DNA of 64,000 nucleotides from Dyadobacter sp. LHD-138 (GCF_030929615.1 NZ_JAVFVU010000001.1:168628-232627); one strand, 5' to 3'. Positions 17,722 through 28,358 are shown, numbered from the stretch's first letter. Numbers and translations: made by a program. Notes: generated from the sequence alone by a model not told the origin.

Positions 17722-19132
17722 TCTGCACCTCCGGTACCTTTTTGATCAGTTCCAATGCATTTTGCTGCTTGAAATCGTTGGTGCCAAAATTTGAAAAATC
17801 CTCCTTAAACTGGATAAAATCGCGGTCGGTCACGTCGCGACGGTATCCATTGGTGATGAAAATATCTTTCTGTCCGTCATTGTCAAAATCCGCAATGAGC
17901 GGTGCCCAGCTCCAATCGGTTTTTGCAACACCCGCCAGCAAACCGATCTCACTAAACATCGGCACCCCGTTCTGACCTTGACCGGGCGTTGCACCGAGGT
18001 TAAGCTGCAGCACATTCCGCATGTACTGAAGCTGATAACCGTATTGAGCCGAAATACTCATTTCCTTACGGTCATAATCCTGCCCGGCAAGCATCTTTTT
18101 TTGGCGGAAATTATCTTCCGGAAGCATATCCAATTGGAAAATATCCGGGTAAGTATCATTGTTGATGTCGGCTACATCCAGCCCCATGCCATACAAACTC
18201 GTATGTGTGGTTGCTTCCCGGATTGCATTGTTAAAAGTAGGTACTCCGACATTTTTTAAACCATTGTTAAGATAAAGTATATCGCTGCTGATGAAGTCAT
18301 TGGAACAATAAATATCCGGGTAACCATCCTTATTCAAATCACTTATTGCCAGACCAAGTCCAAGTCCTTCGTATCTTACACCTGCATCTTTTGAAATATC
18401 AGTAAAAACCGGGATCCCATTTTCACCGGTACCTTCGTTGCGGTACAGCTTGCCGGTACTCGGATAAGAGCCGTCGTTGTAAGTTTGCCGCAGGTAATTT
18501 GGATTTTGAAGATCGGGTGCTGAATTCATCATATAAGCATCCAGGTCACCGTCGAGATCAGCATCGAAGAAGGCTGTTTGAACGGTGAACGATGCGGCGT
18601 TCAAACCAAACGCTTTTGCCATTTCACGAAACCGTGGCTGTTTGTTGCTGTCTAAACCCTGGTTCACAAAAAGTAAGTTTTCGGAAGTCGCAGGGTCCGC
18701 AGACGAGCTCAATTTGGGATGCCGGGCAACGCTTACGTAGATATCCAGCAAGCCATCCTGATTGATATCAACCATGGAAATCCCAGTACACCAGCGTGCT
18801 GTTCTCACACCAGCCGCTTCTGTAATGTCTTCAAACGCCCATTTTTTTGAAAGTGTATCGATTTTACTGAGGTACAACCGGCAGCTAACCTGGTTCCCGC
18901 CAAAGAAAATATCAGGCTTGCCATCATTATTCACATCCCCGATTCCGACGCCCCCACCATTGTAAAAATTGGTAAATGTGAATGGGTTAATGGAATCGTT
19001 AGGGTTCAATACATTAGAAAAAGTAATGCCGGTTTCTTCTGAATTGTGCGAAATAAAAAGAGTCTCCTGCTTCTTTTGGCAAGAAAGAAGCAGGAGGAAA
19101 AAGATGAATGAGTAAAACGAAATCTTTTGCAT
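17675..19132 (-). CDS. ASPIC/UnbV FG-GAP lipoprotein, N-terminal segment
   Basis: A 485-residue segment with a lipoprotein signal (FFLLLLSCQKK, Cys about residue 18). FG-GAP/VCBS repeats follow: GIGDVNNDGKPDIFFGG, VDINQDGLLDIYVS, FDADLDGDLDAYMMN, SDLNKDGYPDIYCSND, ADINNDTYPDIFQLDM and ADFDNDGQKDIFITNG. The frame runs into a stop at the T8 run (plus-strand A8 at 17677-17684) after YAYQNTGNLTFF. Removing one T joins it exactly to the next segment. The likely location is the outer membrane surface, next to the SusC/SusD transporter transcribed from the same strand. Whether the shift is real, a sequencing error, or bypassed by slippage cannot be decided here. Confidence 0.8.
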   Translation of the reverse strand: MQKISFYSFIFFLLLLSCQKKQETLFISHNSEETGITFSNVLNPNDSINPFTFTNFYNGGGVGIGDVNNDGKPDIFFGGNQVSCRLYLSKIDTLSKKWAFEDITEAAGVRTARWCTGISMVDINQDGLLDIYVSVARHPKLSSSADPATSENLLFVNQGLDSNKQPRFREMAKAFGLNAASFTVQTAFFDADLDGDLDAYMMNSAPDLQNPNYLRQTYNDGSYPSTGKLYRNEGTGENGIPVFTDISKDAGVRYEGLGLGLAISDLNKDGYPDIYCSNDFISSDILYLNNGLKNVGVPTFNNAIREATTHTSLYGMGLDVADINNDTYPDIFQLDMLPEDNFRQKKMLAGQDYDRKEMSISAQYGYQLQYMRNVLQLNLGATPGQGQNGVPMFSEIGLLAGVAKTDWSWAPLIADFDNDGQKDIFITNGYRRDVTDRDFIQFKEDFSNFGTNDFKQQNALELIKKVPEVQIANYAYQNTGNLTFF

Positions 19133-19148
19133 GAAATTTAAATGCTGC

Positions 19149-20690
19149 TTAATACCCCGGATTCTGGTCCGCCGGTTCGATTTTGGCGTTGTTATCTACC
19201 TCCTGTTGCGGAATCGGCAGTAGTTCGATCTTGTTGGCCTGGAAATAAGTCAGGGGTTCAGCTTTCAGCTTACCTAGTTTCCGCCATCTCAAAATATCCA
19301 TGTTCCGGATCTGTTCGCCGCTTTGCTCCACGCGTCTTTCATGGACGATCGCTGCGAAGACCTGATCTTTTGTCGAAACAGGAAATTTTGCAGTCGGATA
19401 GGCGGGCATACTTACGCTTTTACGGGCACGGATCATGTTCAGGTATTTGACAGCCTCGGAAATATTTCCCGCCTCATTTTCCACTTCAGCCAGCGACAGG
19501 ATCGTTTCCGCAAATCGCATAATTCGCTGGTTGATAGCTCCGGTCAAAAACGATTCGTTCATTTTATACATAAGCGAGTATTTTTGCCAGCTCACTTTCA
19601 GGGTGACGCCATCTACCACCGATGAGTTCCCGTTCTGTTGCCCATCGGTCAGCGTATTGGCACCTTTGTTGTATTTTTCGCCGGTAAAATAAAAGGAGTC
19701 GTCGTAACGCGGGTCTGTCTTGGCATCGCCTTTCGCAGTTTTTTCAAATTCCGACAGCAGACTGTTCGAAGGGATCACGTTACGCCATCCTATGGCCGAA
19801 TATTCCTGAGTACGCACCGTTTCGGTTCCAGCCGTAGCACCGTTTCCATCGCCGTCCCAGTTGTAAACCCCACCCGAAGGAGCGAAGTTGACCTCGAAAA
19901 TTGACTCACTGTTGAACTCCGTTTCTTCCAGGAAATTGTCGTTATAGTTGTCAACCAGCGCATAAACCCCTGAATTGTATACTTTCAGCAGCTCGGTCTT
20001 TGCATTGGCATAGTCGCCTTTTTGCAAATAAGCCCTTGCCAGCAACATTTGCGCTGCACCTTTGGTTACACGCCCCTGATTGGCTGCATCATAAGTTACC
20101 GGCAAATCAGCCTGGATTGCCTGCAATTCAGAGATCAGGTAAGCATAAACATCTTCGACCGGGGACTTTGCCAGACTCCCGTCTACGGTCAGGACATAAT
20201 TTTTGTAAAGCGGCACTGCGCCCCACATGCTGACCAGTTCGTAATAAGAGTAGGCCCTCAAAAATCGGGCTTCTCCAAGCAACCTCTTTTTGTCTGCATC
20301 GGCAAGGTCCGTCACTTTTTCGGAGTTGTCCACCACTGCATTGGCACGGTGTATCATCCGGTAATAAGCAAGCCACACCGTTCCCATTACCGAGTTTCCG
20401 GTATCGTGGGTGCCGAGCAGCAACTGGTTACGCGGTGTTTCCAGCTGTCCACCACCTGCTGCGACATCGTCGCTTCGCAGGTCGTGTAAGAAAAACCATT
20501 CCCTGGCAACCAGGTTATTGGCTTTAAGCATGGAATACACACTGGTAACACCACTGCTTAGTTCCGTACCATTTTTGTAGTAACCTTCCACAGTCACGCC
20601 ATTGGGGTTCGTCTTTTCAAGCGTATCATCGTTACAGGCAAATACGATCCCGAACAATAGGGCATAACTAGTAATTAGTCTCTTTTTCAT
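19149..20690 (-). CDS. RagB/SusD-family outer-membrane nutrient-binding lipoprotein
   Basis: A 513-residue lipoprotein (signal YALLFGIVFACNDD, Cys about residue 19). Family features include the N-terminal NPNGVTVEGYYKNGTELSSG, the TPR-like helices (EARFLRAYSYYELVSMWGAVPLY, AAQMLLARAYLQKGDYANAKTEL) and the C-terminal MRFAETILSLAEVENEAGN, VHERRVEQSGEQIRNMDILRW and the closing QNPGY. It binds a carbohydrate or other large nutrient at the cell surface and delivers it to the SusC partner, whose gene lies immediately upstream (27 bp). The substrate is not evident; no glycoside hydrolase gene is in the block. Confidence 0.95.
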   Translation of the reverse strand: MKKRLITSYALLFGIVFACNDDTLEKTNPNGVTVEGYYKNGTELSSGVTSVYSMLKANNLVAREWFFLHDLRSDDVAAGGGQLETPRNQLLLGTHDTGNSVMGTVWLAYYRMIHRANAVVDNSEKVTDLADADKKRLLGEARFLRAYSYYELVSMWGAVPLYKNYVLTVDGSLAKSPVEDVYAYLISELQAIQADLPVTYDAANQGRVTKGAAQMLLARAYLQKGDYANAKTELLKVYNSGVYALVDNYNDNFLEETEFNSESIFEVNFAPSGGVYNWDGDGNGATAGTETVRTQEYSAIGWRNVIPSNSLLSEFEKTAKGDAKTDPRYDDSFYFTGEKYNKGANTLTDGQQNGNSSVVDGVTLKVSWQKYSLMYKMNESFLTGAINQRIMRFAETILSLAEVENEAGNISEAVKYLNMIRARKSVSMPAYPTAKFPVSTKDQVFAAIVHERRVEQSGEQIRNMDILRWRKLGKLKAEPLTYFQANKIELLPIPQQEVDNNAKIEPADQNPGY

Positions 20691-20717
20691 TTCAGTTTCT
20701 TGATAAAAGATTCAATG

Positions 20718-23700
20718 TCAAAATCCTACACTCAAACCCACTTGTAAGGTCCTGGGCTGTGGATACATCCCATAGTCGATCCCATTGATCAGCTGTGTTC
20801 CCGAATCGGTAGATGATCCGTTCACCCCAATTTCAGGATCCAGCCCCGAGTACTTGGTAAAAGTCAGCAGGTTGGTCGCCGAAACATAAAAGCGCGCTTT
20901 TGTGATCGTTTCCCTGGTCAGTGCCGAAAGTATCTTGGCTGGTATCGTGTAACCGATGCTGATATTTTTAATCCGCATATAAGATCCGCTTTCGATAAAA
21001 CGATCGCTCGAACGGCTGTTGTTGTTTGGATCACCGCTTATTGCCCTTGGCACGTCTGTGTTGGTATTACTTGATGTCCAGGCATTTAACACGTCCGTTC
21101 CGGCATTAAACAACCGTAACATCCCCTGTTCAATAACCTTTGTTCCATTGTAGATCTTATTGCCCTGCACACCCTGCAGATACAATGTGAAATCGAAGTT
21201 TTTAAAGCTTCCACCAAAATTAGCACCGTAGCTGAATTTTGGTATAAAACTGCCATTATAAGCCCTGTCAGAAGCATCGATTTTACCATCGCCATTCAAA
21301 TCTTTAAACCTGATATCTCCTGGTGCAGCCTGATCCTGATACTTGGTCTTGTCATCCCCATCCAGCGCATTGGCAGCGTTGATTTCAGCATGGTTCTGGA
21401 AAATACCGTCTACCTGCCATCCAAAGAAGGATTGAATCGGATGTCCTGTTTCGGTTTTAGTGATATCAAAGCCTCCGAAATCTGAATTGGCACCTGAGAA
21501 GAGCGTAGCGCTCGGAGTAGCAAGGCTCAGCACTTTGTTTCTGGTTATATCAAGATTAGCAGAAGCATTCCACTTGAAATCACCGTCGTTTTTACTGTAA
21601 CCCAGTTGGAATTCGTACCCCCAGTTTTTCATGCTTCCAATGTTGGACAAAGGTGAGGTCGAGTAACCCACAGAATTGGGGATCGGTACCTGGAGCAATA
21701 GTCCGTCGGTATTCCTCTTGTAGGTTTCGGCCGTGAATGTGACGCTGTTGTTAAATAACGCCAGGTCAATCCCTAAGTTGGTCATGGTAGTGCTTTCCCA
21801 TTTCAGCTGCGTATTGGCCAGGGAACTAAAATACGAGCCTAGTACTTTGTTTCCGCCAAATACATAATTACTGTTATCCGCCGAAACCAGGGATTGCCAC
21901 GCATAGCTACCGATCCCGTTAAAACCAGTCTGTCCGTAGCTGGCCCGGATTTTCAGTTCAGAGATCTGTGGGACCGATTTCAGGAATTCCTCCTCGCTGA
22001 TGCGCCATCCCAATGACAGCGATGGAAAGGTACCCCATTTGTTTCCTGGTGCGAAGCGGGACGAACCGTCACGGCGAATGGAGCCGCTCAACAGGTATTT
22101 TCCTGCATATTCGTAGTTCAGACGTCCTACATAAGAAATCAGTGAGCTTTCGTCCAGTGAGCTGGTGGCAGTTGGATTGGATACCCCCTGCAATTCATCG
22201 ATATCGTTATTGGGTCGGTATCCGGACCCGTTCAGCGTATTGGCACGAAAAGTTTGCTTGTCCACAATTGCAGTGACATTCAGTTGGTGTTTGCCAAAAG
22301 TTTTTTCAAAGGTCAGCTGATTGGTCAGTACCGGCGAAAAATAGTTGGTACGGCTGTCGCGGATTTCATATTGGGAGCGCGATTTGAACCCATCATTATA
22401 AATAGGGAACCGATTGGTGGTGGTCGCTGAAACTACATCTGCGCCAAAGCTAAAACGGTATTTCAGGAAGCTGGCTATTTTTACCTCGGCAAAAATAGAG
22501 CCCAGCAATTTCAAACGCTGATTACGGGTAACATCCATCAATGCAATGCGGACCGGGTTATCCGGATCACTACCATCGGCTGCTGTCGGCGAGCTGTAAC
22601 CACCTGGTTTAGTAGGATCTGTAACAGGCCAGTAAGGCAGGTTCCGTATCATTTGCATCACTGCGGTACGGCCTCCGCCAAACCCTTGTTCTCCGCGTGA
22701 TTTATCGTAGGAAACGGTTAATGTCTGGCCAATGTTCAGAAATTTGGTAACCTGGTGATCCGAATTAAGACGAACGTTCGCACGCTTGTAATTGGTCCCA
22801 ATTAAAATACCTTCCTGGTCAAAATAACCCGCAGAAGTAAAGAAACGAGAAACATTATTGCCTCCGGAGACCGATATCTGATGCTGCTGAATCGGTGCGC
22901 TGCGAAACATAACGTCCTGCCAGTTGGTATGCGTTTGCGCGAAAGTCTGCGTAGCACCCTGGTAAACAGGCTGGTTCAGGTCAGACAGTCTGCCCGGCAT
23001 GGCAATGCCAGCATTTCCAAGCAGTGCCGTCGCATATTGAATGTATTGATCCGTATTAAGGACATCAAGTTTTTTCCAGGCGGATTGTGTGCCAAAATAG
23101 GTGTCCAGGTTAACATGTAACTTACCGTCTTTCGACCCTTTTTTGGTTGTAATAATGATCACACCATTGGATGCTCTCGAACCGTAGATCGCCGCCGAGC
23201 TCGCATCCTTCAATACCTCCAGTGATTCAATGTCCTTAGGATCCAGGTTGTTCAGATCACCTGCCGGGATCCCGTCAATCACGTAAAGAGGGCCCGACGC
23301 GTAGTTAATAGAGCCGATACCCCTTATACGTACAATAGGAGTTTGGCCGGGACTACCATTATTGACAACCCGTACACCAGGCACACGTCCCTGCAAAGCC
23401 TGCTCTGCACTGATAACCGGTAATGCAGTCAGTTCTTTTGGTGACACCGAAGAAACTGCTCCGGTAAGTGAGGATTTCTTTTGTGTGCCATACCCGATGA
23501 CGACAATTTCTTCCAAAGCCTGGTTCTCGGCGGATAGCACAATATCAATCCTGGTTTTTGTCCCCACTAGTACTTCCTGCTTTTTAAAGCCTATAAAACT
23601 AAATACGAGTACACTGCTTTCAGAAGGAACAATAAGCGAATAATCCCCTTTCGCGTCTGTGGTTGTTCCTATACTACTCCCTTTTAAAGTAACATTCACT

Positions 23701-23864
23701 CCTGATAAGGTCTCTCCGTTGTCAGCGGTCACCTTCCCTACTATTTGTTGGTCTGCACTTTTTGCGGCACACACAGCCTGTATTGACAGCACCAGCAGCA
23801 AGCCGAACGACCAGCTCAACCAACTTTCCCTAAAAAGAGAAAGGATTTGTAGACAATTCTTCAT
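20718..23864 (-). CDS. SusC/RagA-family TonB-linked outer-membrane transporter
   Basis: A 1,048-residue protein. Signal peptide at about residues 12-33 (SWSFGLLLVLSIQAVCA). A carboxypeptidase-regulatory-like domain follows at about 40-115 (GETLSGVNVTLKG, TDAKGDYSL). The plug domain starts with IVVIGYGTQKKSSLTGAVSSV and includes PLYVIDGIPAGDLNNL and KDASSAAIYGSRASNGVIIIT. A long beta-barrel follows, ending PQPRTLQVGLSVGF. There is no STN domain, so signalling through an anti-sigma factor is not expected; control by the divergent hybrid two-component protein is likelier. It forms a pair with the SusD gene downstream. Confidence 0.95.
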   Translation of the reverse strand: MKNCLQILSLFRESWLSWSFGLLLVLSIQAVCAAKSADQQIVGKVTADNGETLSGVNVTLKGSSIGTTTDAKGDYSLIVPSESSVLVFSFIGFKKQEVLVGTKTRIDIVLSAENQALEEIVVIGYGTQKKSSLTGAVSSVSPKELTALPVISAEQALQGRVPGVRVVNNGSPGQTPIVRIRGIGSINYASGPLYVIDGIPAGDLNNLDPKDIESLEVLKDASSAAIYGSRASNGVIIITTKKGSKDGKLHVNLDTYFGTQSAWKKLDVLNTDQYIQYATALLGNAGIAMPGRLSDLNQPVYQGATQTFAQTHTNWQDVMFRSAPIQQHQISVSGGNNVSRFFTSAGYFDQEGILIGTNYKRANVRLNSDHQVTKFLNIGQTLTVSYDKSRGEQGFGGGRTAVMQMIRNLPYWPVTDPTKPGGYSSPTAADGSDPDNPVRIALMDVTRNQRLKLLGSIFAEVKIASFLKYRFSFGADVVSATTTNRFPIYNDGFKSRSQYEIRDSRTNYFSPVLTNQLTFEKTFGKHQLNVTAIVDKQTFRANTLNGSGYRPNNDIDELQGVSNPTATSSLDESSLISYVGRLNYEYAGKYLLSGSIRRDGSSRFAPGNKWGTFPSLSLGWRISEEEFLKSVPQISELKIRASYGQTGFNGIGSYAWQSLVSADNSNYVFGGNKVLGSYFSSLANTQLKWESTTMTNLGIDLALFNNSVTFTAETYKRNTDGLLLQVPIPNSVGYSTSPLSNIGSMKNWGYEFQLGYSKNDGDFKWNASANLDITRNKVLSLATPSATLFSGANSDFGGFDITKTETGHPIQSFFGWQVDGIFQNHAEINAANALDGDDKTKYQDQAAPGDIRFKDLNGDGKIDASDRAYNGSFIPKFSYGANFGGSFKNFDFTLYLQGVQGNKIYNGTKVIEQGMLRLFNAGTDVLNAWTSSNTNTDVPRAISGDPNNNSRSSDRFIESGSYMRIKNISIGYTIPAKILSALTRETITKARFYVSATNLLTFTKYSGLDPEIGVNGSSTDSGTQLINGIDYGMYPQPRTLQVGLSVGF

Positions 23865-24137
23865 AGATTAAATGTTAAATGTTAAAACGACACCTATTAA
23901 ACAATGCAAAAAAAACTTTTCGGGATACTCCCGTCCGCATAGTATTGACAAATGCCCGCCTCTACCGAGATCGTCCGGCAACCTTTGACAAATTTTTCAG
24001 CGATTATGCTCAAAATGACAATATATTTTTCGACTGCTGTGCTTCTGTATTATTAGAGATAATGACCTGTCATTTTTCCGATAATATTTTTAACTAACCG
24101 CTGAACAAATGTAGATCAACCAGGGAGTTTGAAGTGA

Positions 24138-24170
24138 GAACATTTGTAAAAACAAATGTAACAAATGTTC
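24138..24170. promoter_or_regulatory. Operator-like inverted repeat between susC-type gene and hybrid regulator
   Basis: GAACATTTGT (24138-24147) and ACAAATGTTC (24161-24170) are perfect inverted arms 13 bp apart, with a third ACAAATGT at 24152-24159 between them. It lies in the 350-bp divergent region and probably binds a regulator; the AraC-type domain of the hybrid protein is a candidate. An ATG inside the right arm (24165) is not taken as the gene start. Confidence 0.5.
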
Positions 24171-24218
24171 AAAATGTGTCTATTTCATAAAAAATCAGGT
24201 ATAAAATTGGACAGTACG

Positions 24219-27200
24219 ATGCCAATTCCTCAAAAGAAGGTGTTTTTAACCATTGTCATTCTGGTGATATTCTGTATCGGTTCTGGTAGCCCGGTCAACG
24301 CCAAAGACGACCAGCCTAAGTTCACCGCGCTTACTTCCATGGATGGGTTATCATCTAACACAGTGCATACGATTTTGAAAGACCGCTATGGCTTACTCTG
24401 GTTTGGTACCGACGATGGCCTCAATAAATATGATGGGACCGAATTCACTGTTTACAGACACAACCAGGCAGATCCGGCAAGTTTACGATCAAACGATATT
24501 TCTACACTTCATGAAGATAAATTGGGCCAGATCTGGATTGGCTCAGTTCAAGGTTCTCTTCATTTATACAACCGTCGGAAAGATAACTTCATTCGTATTA
24601 ATGCCAACGACATCGTCACTGCAATAACCAGTGACCACACGGGGAAAATATGGGTTGCAACCAGTTCGGGGCTGCTTACAGTGAATCCGGTAACGCACAG
24701 GATAACCCGGTTCAATCAGCGTCCGGGTGTTGCCGGCCAGATTGCAAACGGACAAATTCTTAGTTTGTTTGCAGACTCAAAGGAGCAAATGTGGATTGGC
24801 ACCGAGACAGGGCTGTACCGATTTGATTTCAAAACCGGCCGCTTTTTACATCTCAACTACGAGCATAGCACGCTCCAGGCAAACGGTGGCAGTTTTGTAA
24901 AAACCATCTCAGGTGACAAGCTCGGCAACATATGGGTCGGGACATCCAATGGCTTGCATAAGCTCACAGCAGACGGAAATCTGCTTCAGACTTTCAGGTA
25001 TCAGGTAAACAATGAAAAAACAATCAGCAGCAATATGATTTATGCGATTGCCGCAGAAAATCAACAAAAGCTATGGATCTGTACAGATGGTGGACTGAAC
25101 CTGATGGATATCCGCACCGGAAATGTGACCAGGTACGCCCCTGACACACGAACCCCTTTCAGCCTGACAAATAAATCGGTTCGTAGTATTCTCATTGACA
25201 AGCAGGGTATTTTCTGGCTGGGTACTTATAAGGGGGGGATCAACAAGTATGACAGAAACTTTACGATTTTCGGCCTCTATCGTTCAGATCCGCATGATCC
25301 TTATAGCTTAAGCGCTCCATTTGTTACATCATTTGCAGAAAAAAAGGATGGCGACATTTTTGTCGGCACAGACGGAGGCGGATTAAACCTCTACCATCGC
25401 CAAACAAACCTGTTTACTAAAATCCCTGTTCATCCCAAAAACAAACTTGCTTCTCCCGGTCTGGCCATCATGTCCCTGGAAATGTCCTCTCCTGACCGTT
25501 TGTGGATAGGGACTTTTCAGGACGGACTTTTTGCACTCAATCCATCCAACGGTCATTATCAGCAGTTTACACAAGGTAAAACCGCATCCTCACTGAATAA
25601 TAATGACATTTTCTGTATGACAACCGATACGCAGGGCAGGCTATGGATTGGGACGAATGGAGGCGGAGTCAATCTGTTCGACCCAAGGACACAACATTTT
25701 TCCCGGTATTTCGATCCGGCCACGCCGCTCCAGAAGCGTGAGATTCCGCTCAATGGTTATATCAGGGCTATTCATCAGGATAAACGCGGTAAAATTTGGA
25801 TCGCTTCGCATGGTACTGGTTTGGCAATCTATGATCCTGAACGAAAAAAATCAATTCTTCTCGACAAACAAAGCAGCAACCTGCCAGGCAACGTTGTGCT
25901 TTCTATCCATGAGGACCGCAAAGGCAATATCTGGATTGGTACCGGCGGTGAAGGGCTGGCCATGTTCAACGAAAAAACGCGCAGATTCTCCGTTTTTGCC
26001 CACAAGGAAGGCCTTCCTAACGGCGTAGTCCATAAGATTCTTGAAGATGCGCAGGGCCGTATCTGGGTTAGTACCAATCAGGGGGTCAGTTATCTTGATC
26101 CTGCAACAAAAAGCTTCGTCAACTTTACGCAGTACAATGGCCTTCAAAACTACACTTTTGTCCTCGGAGCCGGCATCCGTACACGAGACAACTTGTTGTT
26201 CTTTGGCGGCATTCAGGGTTTCAATTACCTGGACACCGGTACACTCAGGCAAAAAAATAACGAGATGCCTATCATTTTAAAGGAATTAAGAGCTGGCAAC
26301 AAAATCATAACCCCATCTGATTCCTTGATTATCAGCGAACACATCTCCATTGCAAAATCCATTCATCTGGAATACAAACAGAATTTCTCTATCTCCTACG
26401 CGGAGCTCAATTATTCGGATCCGCTACAAACAGTGTTTCGCTATCGTCTGGAAGGCTTGGACGGCGAATGGCACCAGGCTGGTTTTTCCAAAACCGCCAG
26501 CTATACCAACCTGAGCCCGGGCACCTACACATTCAAAGTTCAGGCCAGAAATTACAAAGGGATTTGGAACGAACCCGGTACAACAATCAAGGTCGTTGTC
26601 AGCCCCCCATTTTACATGACGCTTTATGCTTATCTTTTCTATTTCACAGCATTTTTCGGCCTGTTATTTCTGATCAGGCACAAGGGTATCCAAAGGCTTA
26701 AAAATAAATTCAGCCAAGAGCGACACGATAGGGAAATAGAACGCCAAAGGGAATTGGACGAAATGAAGATCAAATTTCTTACCAATTTAAGCCATGAGCT
26801 CAGAACGCCTATTTCGTTGATTCTTGCGCCGCTAGATCACCTATTAAACAAAAGCGCGCCGATCGACAAAGCTCAATATGTGAAGGGAATCAAGCGCAAT
26901 GCAAAGCGCCTGCTTAATCTGGTAGACCAGCTACTGGATTTTAAAAGCTTACAGGAGCACGAATTGAAACTTGACAGTCGCCGTGGGGAAATTGTCTCCT
27001 TTATCAAGGAAACGGCTGAATCTTTCCGTTATCTATCTCAAACAAATGGCATTGAATTCATAGTCGATAGTCAAATTGAGAGCCTGTACATGGACTTCGA
27101 TGCGAATAAAATCGAACGCGTAATCCTGAACTTGCTTTCCAATGCTTTTAAGCATACACCCAAAAAAGGCAGGATAACGCTCTCTATATTAAAATCCGAA

Positions 27201-28358
27201 GATACCCATGCACAGCAGTGCCTTTACATTCAAGTATCCGATACTGGCATTGGAATTCCCTCTGATAAGCATGAGCTGATTTTCGAACGATTTTTTCAGC
27301 ATGATTCTCCGTCAAATGTATTGAATCAGGGAAGTGGGATCGGTCTGTCCATTGTAAAAGAATTCGTCCAGCTGCACAAAGGATCTATCATTGTCGAGAG
27401 TGAGCCGGGACATGGAAGCGTATTTACCGTCTGTCTTCCACACCACAGCCCGGAAGCTGTCCTGACTCCACCACCGATCAAACCCATGTCAGTCACCGCT
27501 AACGACTCCTCTGAATCCATAGCCGGTCAGGTATCACTTCCTACCTTTCAAGGGCAAACCAATGGTTCGGCCGACATCCTTGTCATTGAAGACAATGAGG
27601 AATTTCGTTCCTATCTGAAAGAAAATCTGCAAACCTTCTATCGGGTTATCGAAGCTTCAAACGGAGTCGAGGGCTGGCAAAAAGCGCTCAGTCAACACCC
27701 GGAAATAATTATCAGTGATATCACAATGCCTGAAATGGATGGAATCCTGCTTAGTCAGAAAATCAAATCTGACAAGCGTACTGCTCATATACCGGTGATA
27801 CTGCTGACCGCATCGACGGGCGAGGAACAGGAACTTCGCGGATTAAATTCAGGTGCTAACGACTATCTGACCAAGCCATTCAACTTTGACATTCTCAAAG
27901 CCAAAATCAATAATCTGCTTTTGCTTAGCCGGCTTTTAAAAAGTACATACACCCGACATATCGACGTTACCCGACCAGAGCCGCAGGTATTGTCAGGTAA
28001 CCAGAAGTTGCTGACAAATATTCTGGCCTATATTGACAAAAATCTCGATAACAGCCCGCAACTCGGTGTTGAAAAGCTAAGCAAGCAGCTGGGCATGAGC
28101 AGGGGGACCCTCTACAACAAGCTCCTGGAAATTACGGGTCAGACCCCTGTCGAGTTTATAAGGACCGTTAAGCTGGAAAAGGCGGCTATATTATTGGAAA
28201 AAAGCGATTTGAATGTCTCCCAGATCTCTTATGCAGCCGGATTTGCTACGCCCAATTATTTCGCCAGATCATTTAAGGCAAAATTCAACATGCTTCCATC
28301 GGAATATATGAATGCAAAACGAAAATGCGAGCCCGCACCAGGCAAACAACTCCTTTGA
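24219..28358 (+). CDS. Hybrid two-component sensor kinase/response regulator with AraC output (HTCS/HTCC)
   Basis: About 1,379 residues from MPIPQKKVFLTIVILVIFC, whose signal peptide begins at once; an ATG at 24165 lies in an inverted repeat and adds a polar tail. Order: two periplasmic seven-bladed reg_prop propellers (many units like GNIWVGTSNGLHKL and GRLWIGTNGGGVNLFD, about residues 35-690), Y_Y_Y domain (YRLEGLDGEWHQAG), one TM (about 800-820), HisKA (LSHELRTPISLIL, His about 856), HATPase (LLSNAFKHTPKKG, GSGIGLSIVKEF), receiver (ILVIEDNEEF, Asp in ISDITMPEMDG about 1166), and AraC HTH at the end (GFATPNYFARSFK). It probably senses a breakdown product of the SusC/D substrate and controls that locus. 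Confidence 0.95.
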   Translation: MPIPQKKVFLTIVILVIFCIGSGSPVNAKDDQPKFTALTSMDGLSSNTVHTILKDRYGLLWFGTDDGLNKYDGTEFTVYRHNQADPASLRSNDISTLHEDKLGQIWIGSVQGSLHLYNRRKDNFIRINANDIVTAITSDHTGKIWVATSSGLLTVNPVTHRITRFNQRPGVAGQIANGQILSLFADSKEQMWIGTETGLYRFDFKTGRFLHLNYEHSTLQANGGSFVKTISGDKLGNIWVGTSNGLHKLTADGNLLQTFRYQVNNEKTISSNMIYAIAAENQQKLWICTDGGLNLMDIRTGNVTRYAPDTRTPFSLTNKSVRSILIDKQGIFWLGTYKGGINKYDRNFTIFGLYRSDPHDPYSLSAPFVTSFAEKKDGDIFVGTDGGGLNLYHRQTNLFTKIPVHPKNKLASPGLAIMSLEMSSPDRLWIGTFQDGLFALNPSNGHYQQFTQGKTASSLNNNDIFCMTTDTQGRLWIGTNGGGVNLFDPRTQHFSRYFDPATPLQKREIPLNGYIRAIHQDKRGKIWIASHGTGLAIYDPERKKSILLDKQSSNLPGNVVLSIHEDRKGNIWIGTGGEGLAMFNEKTRRFSVFAHKEGLPNGVVHKILEDAQGRIWVSTNQGVSYLDPATKSFVNFTQYNGLQNYTFVLGAGIRTRDNLLFFGGIQGFNYLDTGTLRQKNNEMPIILKELRAGNKIITPSDSLIISEHISIAKSIHLEYKQNFSISYAELNYSDPLQTVFRYRLEGLDGEWHQAGFSKTASYTNLSPGTYTFKVQARNYKGIWNEPGTTIKVVVSPPFYMTLYAYLFYFTAFFGLLFLIRHKGIQRLKNKFSQERHDREIERQRELDEMKIKFLTNLSHELRTPISLILAPLDHLLNKSAPIDKAQYVKGIKRNAKRLLNLVDQLLDFKSLQEHELKLDSRRGEIVSFIKETAESFRYLSQTNGIEFIVDSQIESLYMDFDANKIERVILNLLSNAFKHTPKKGRITLSILKSEDTHAQQCLYIQVSDTGIGIPSDKHELIFERFFQHDSPSNVLNQGSGIGLSIVKEFVQLHKGSIIVESEPGHGSVFTVCLPHHSPEAVLTPPPIKPMSVTANDSSESIAGQVSLPTFQGQTNGSADILVIEDNEEFRSYLKENLQTFYRVIEASNGVEGWQKALSQHPEIIISDITMPEMDGILLSQKIKSDKRTAHIPVILLTASTGEEQELRGLNSGANDYLTKPFNFDILKAKINNLLLLSRLLKSTYTRHIDVTRPEPQVLSGNQKLLTNILAYIDKNLDNSPQLGVEKLSKQLGMSRGTLYNKLLEITGQTPVEFIRTVKLEKAAILLEKSDLNVSQISYAAGFATPNYFARSFKAKFNMLPSEYMNAKRKCEPAPGKQLL

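Noticed and set aside
24165..24218. Earlier start for the hybrid regulator at 24165
   Set aside because: This ATG is part of a perfect inverted repeat and adds 18 polar residues before an otherwise normal signal peptide starting at 24219.
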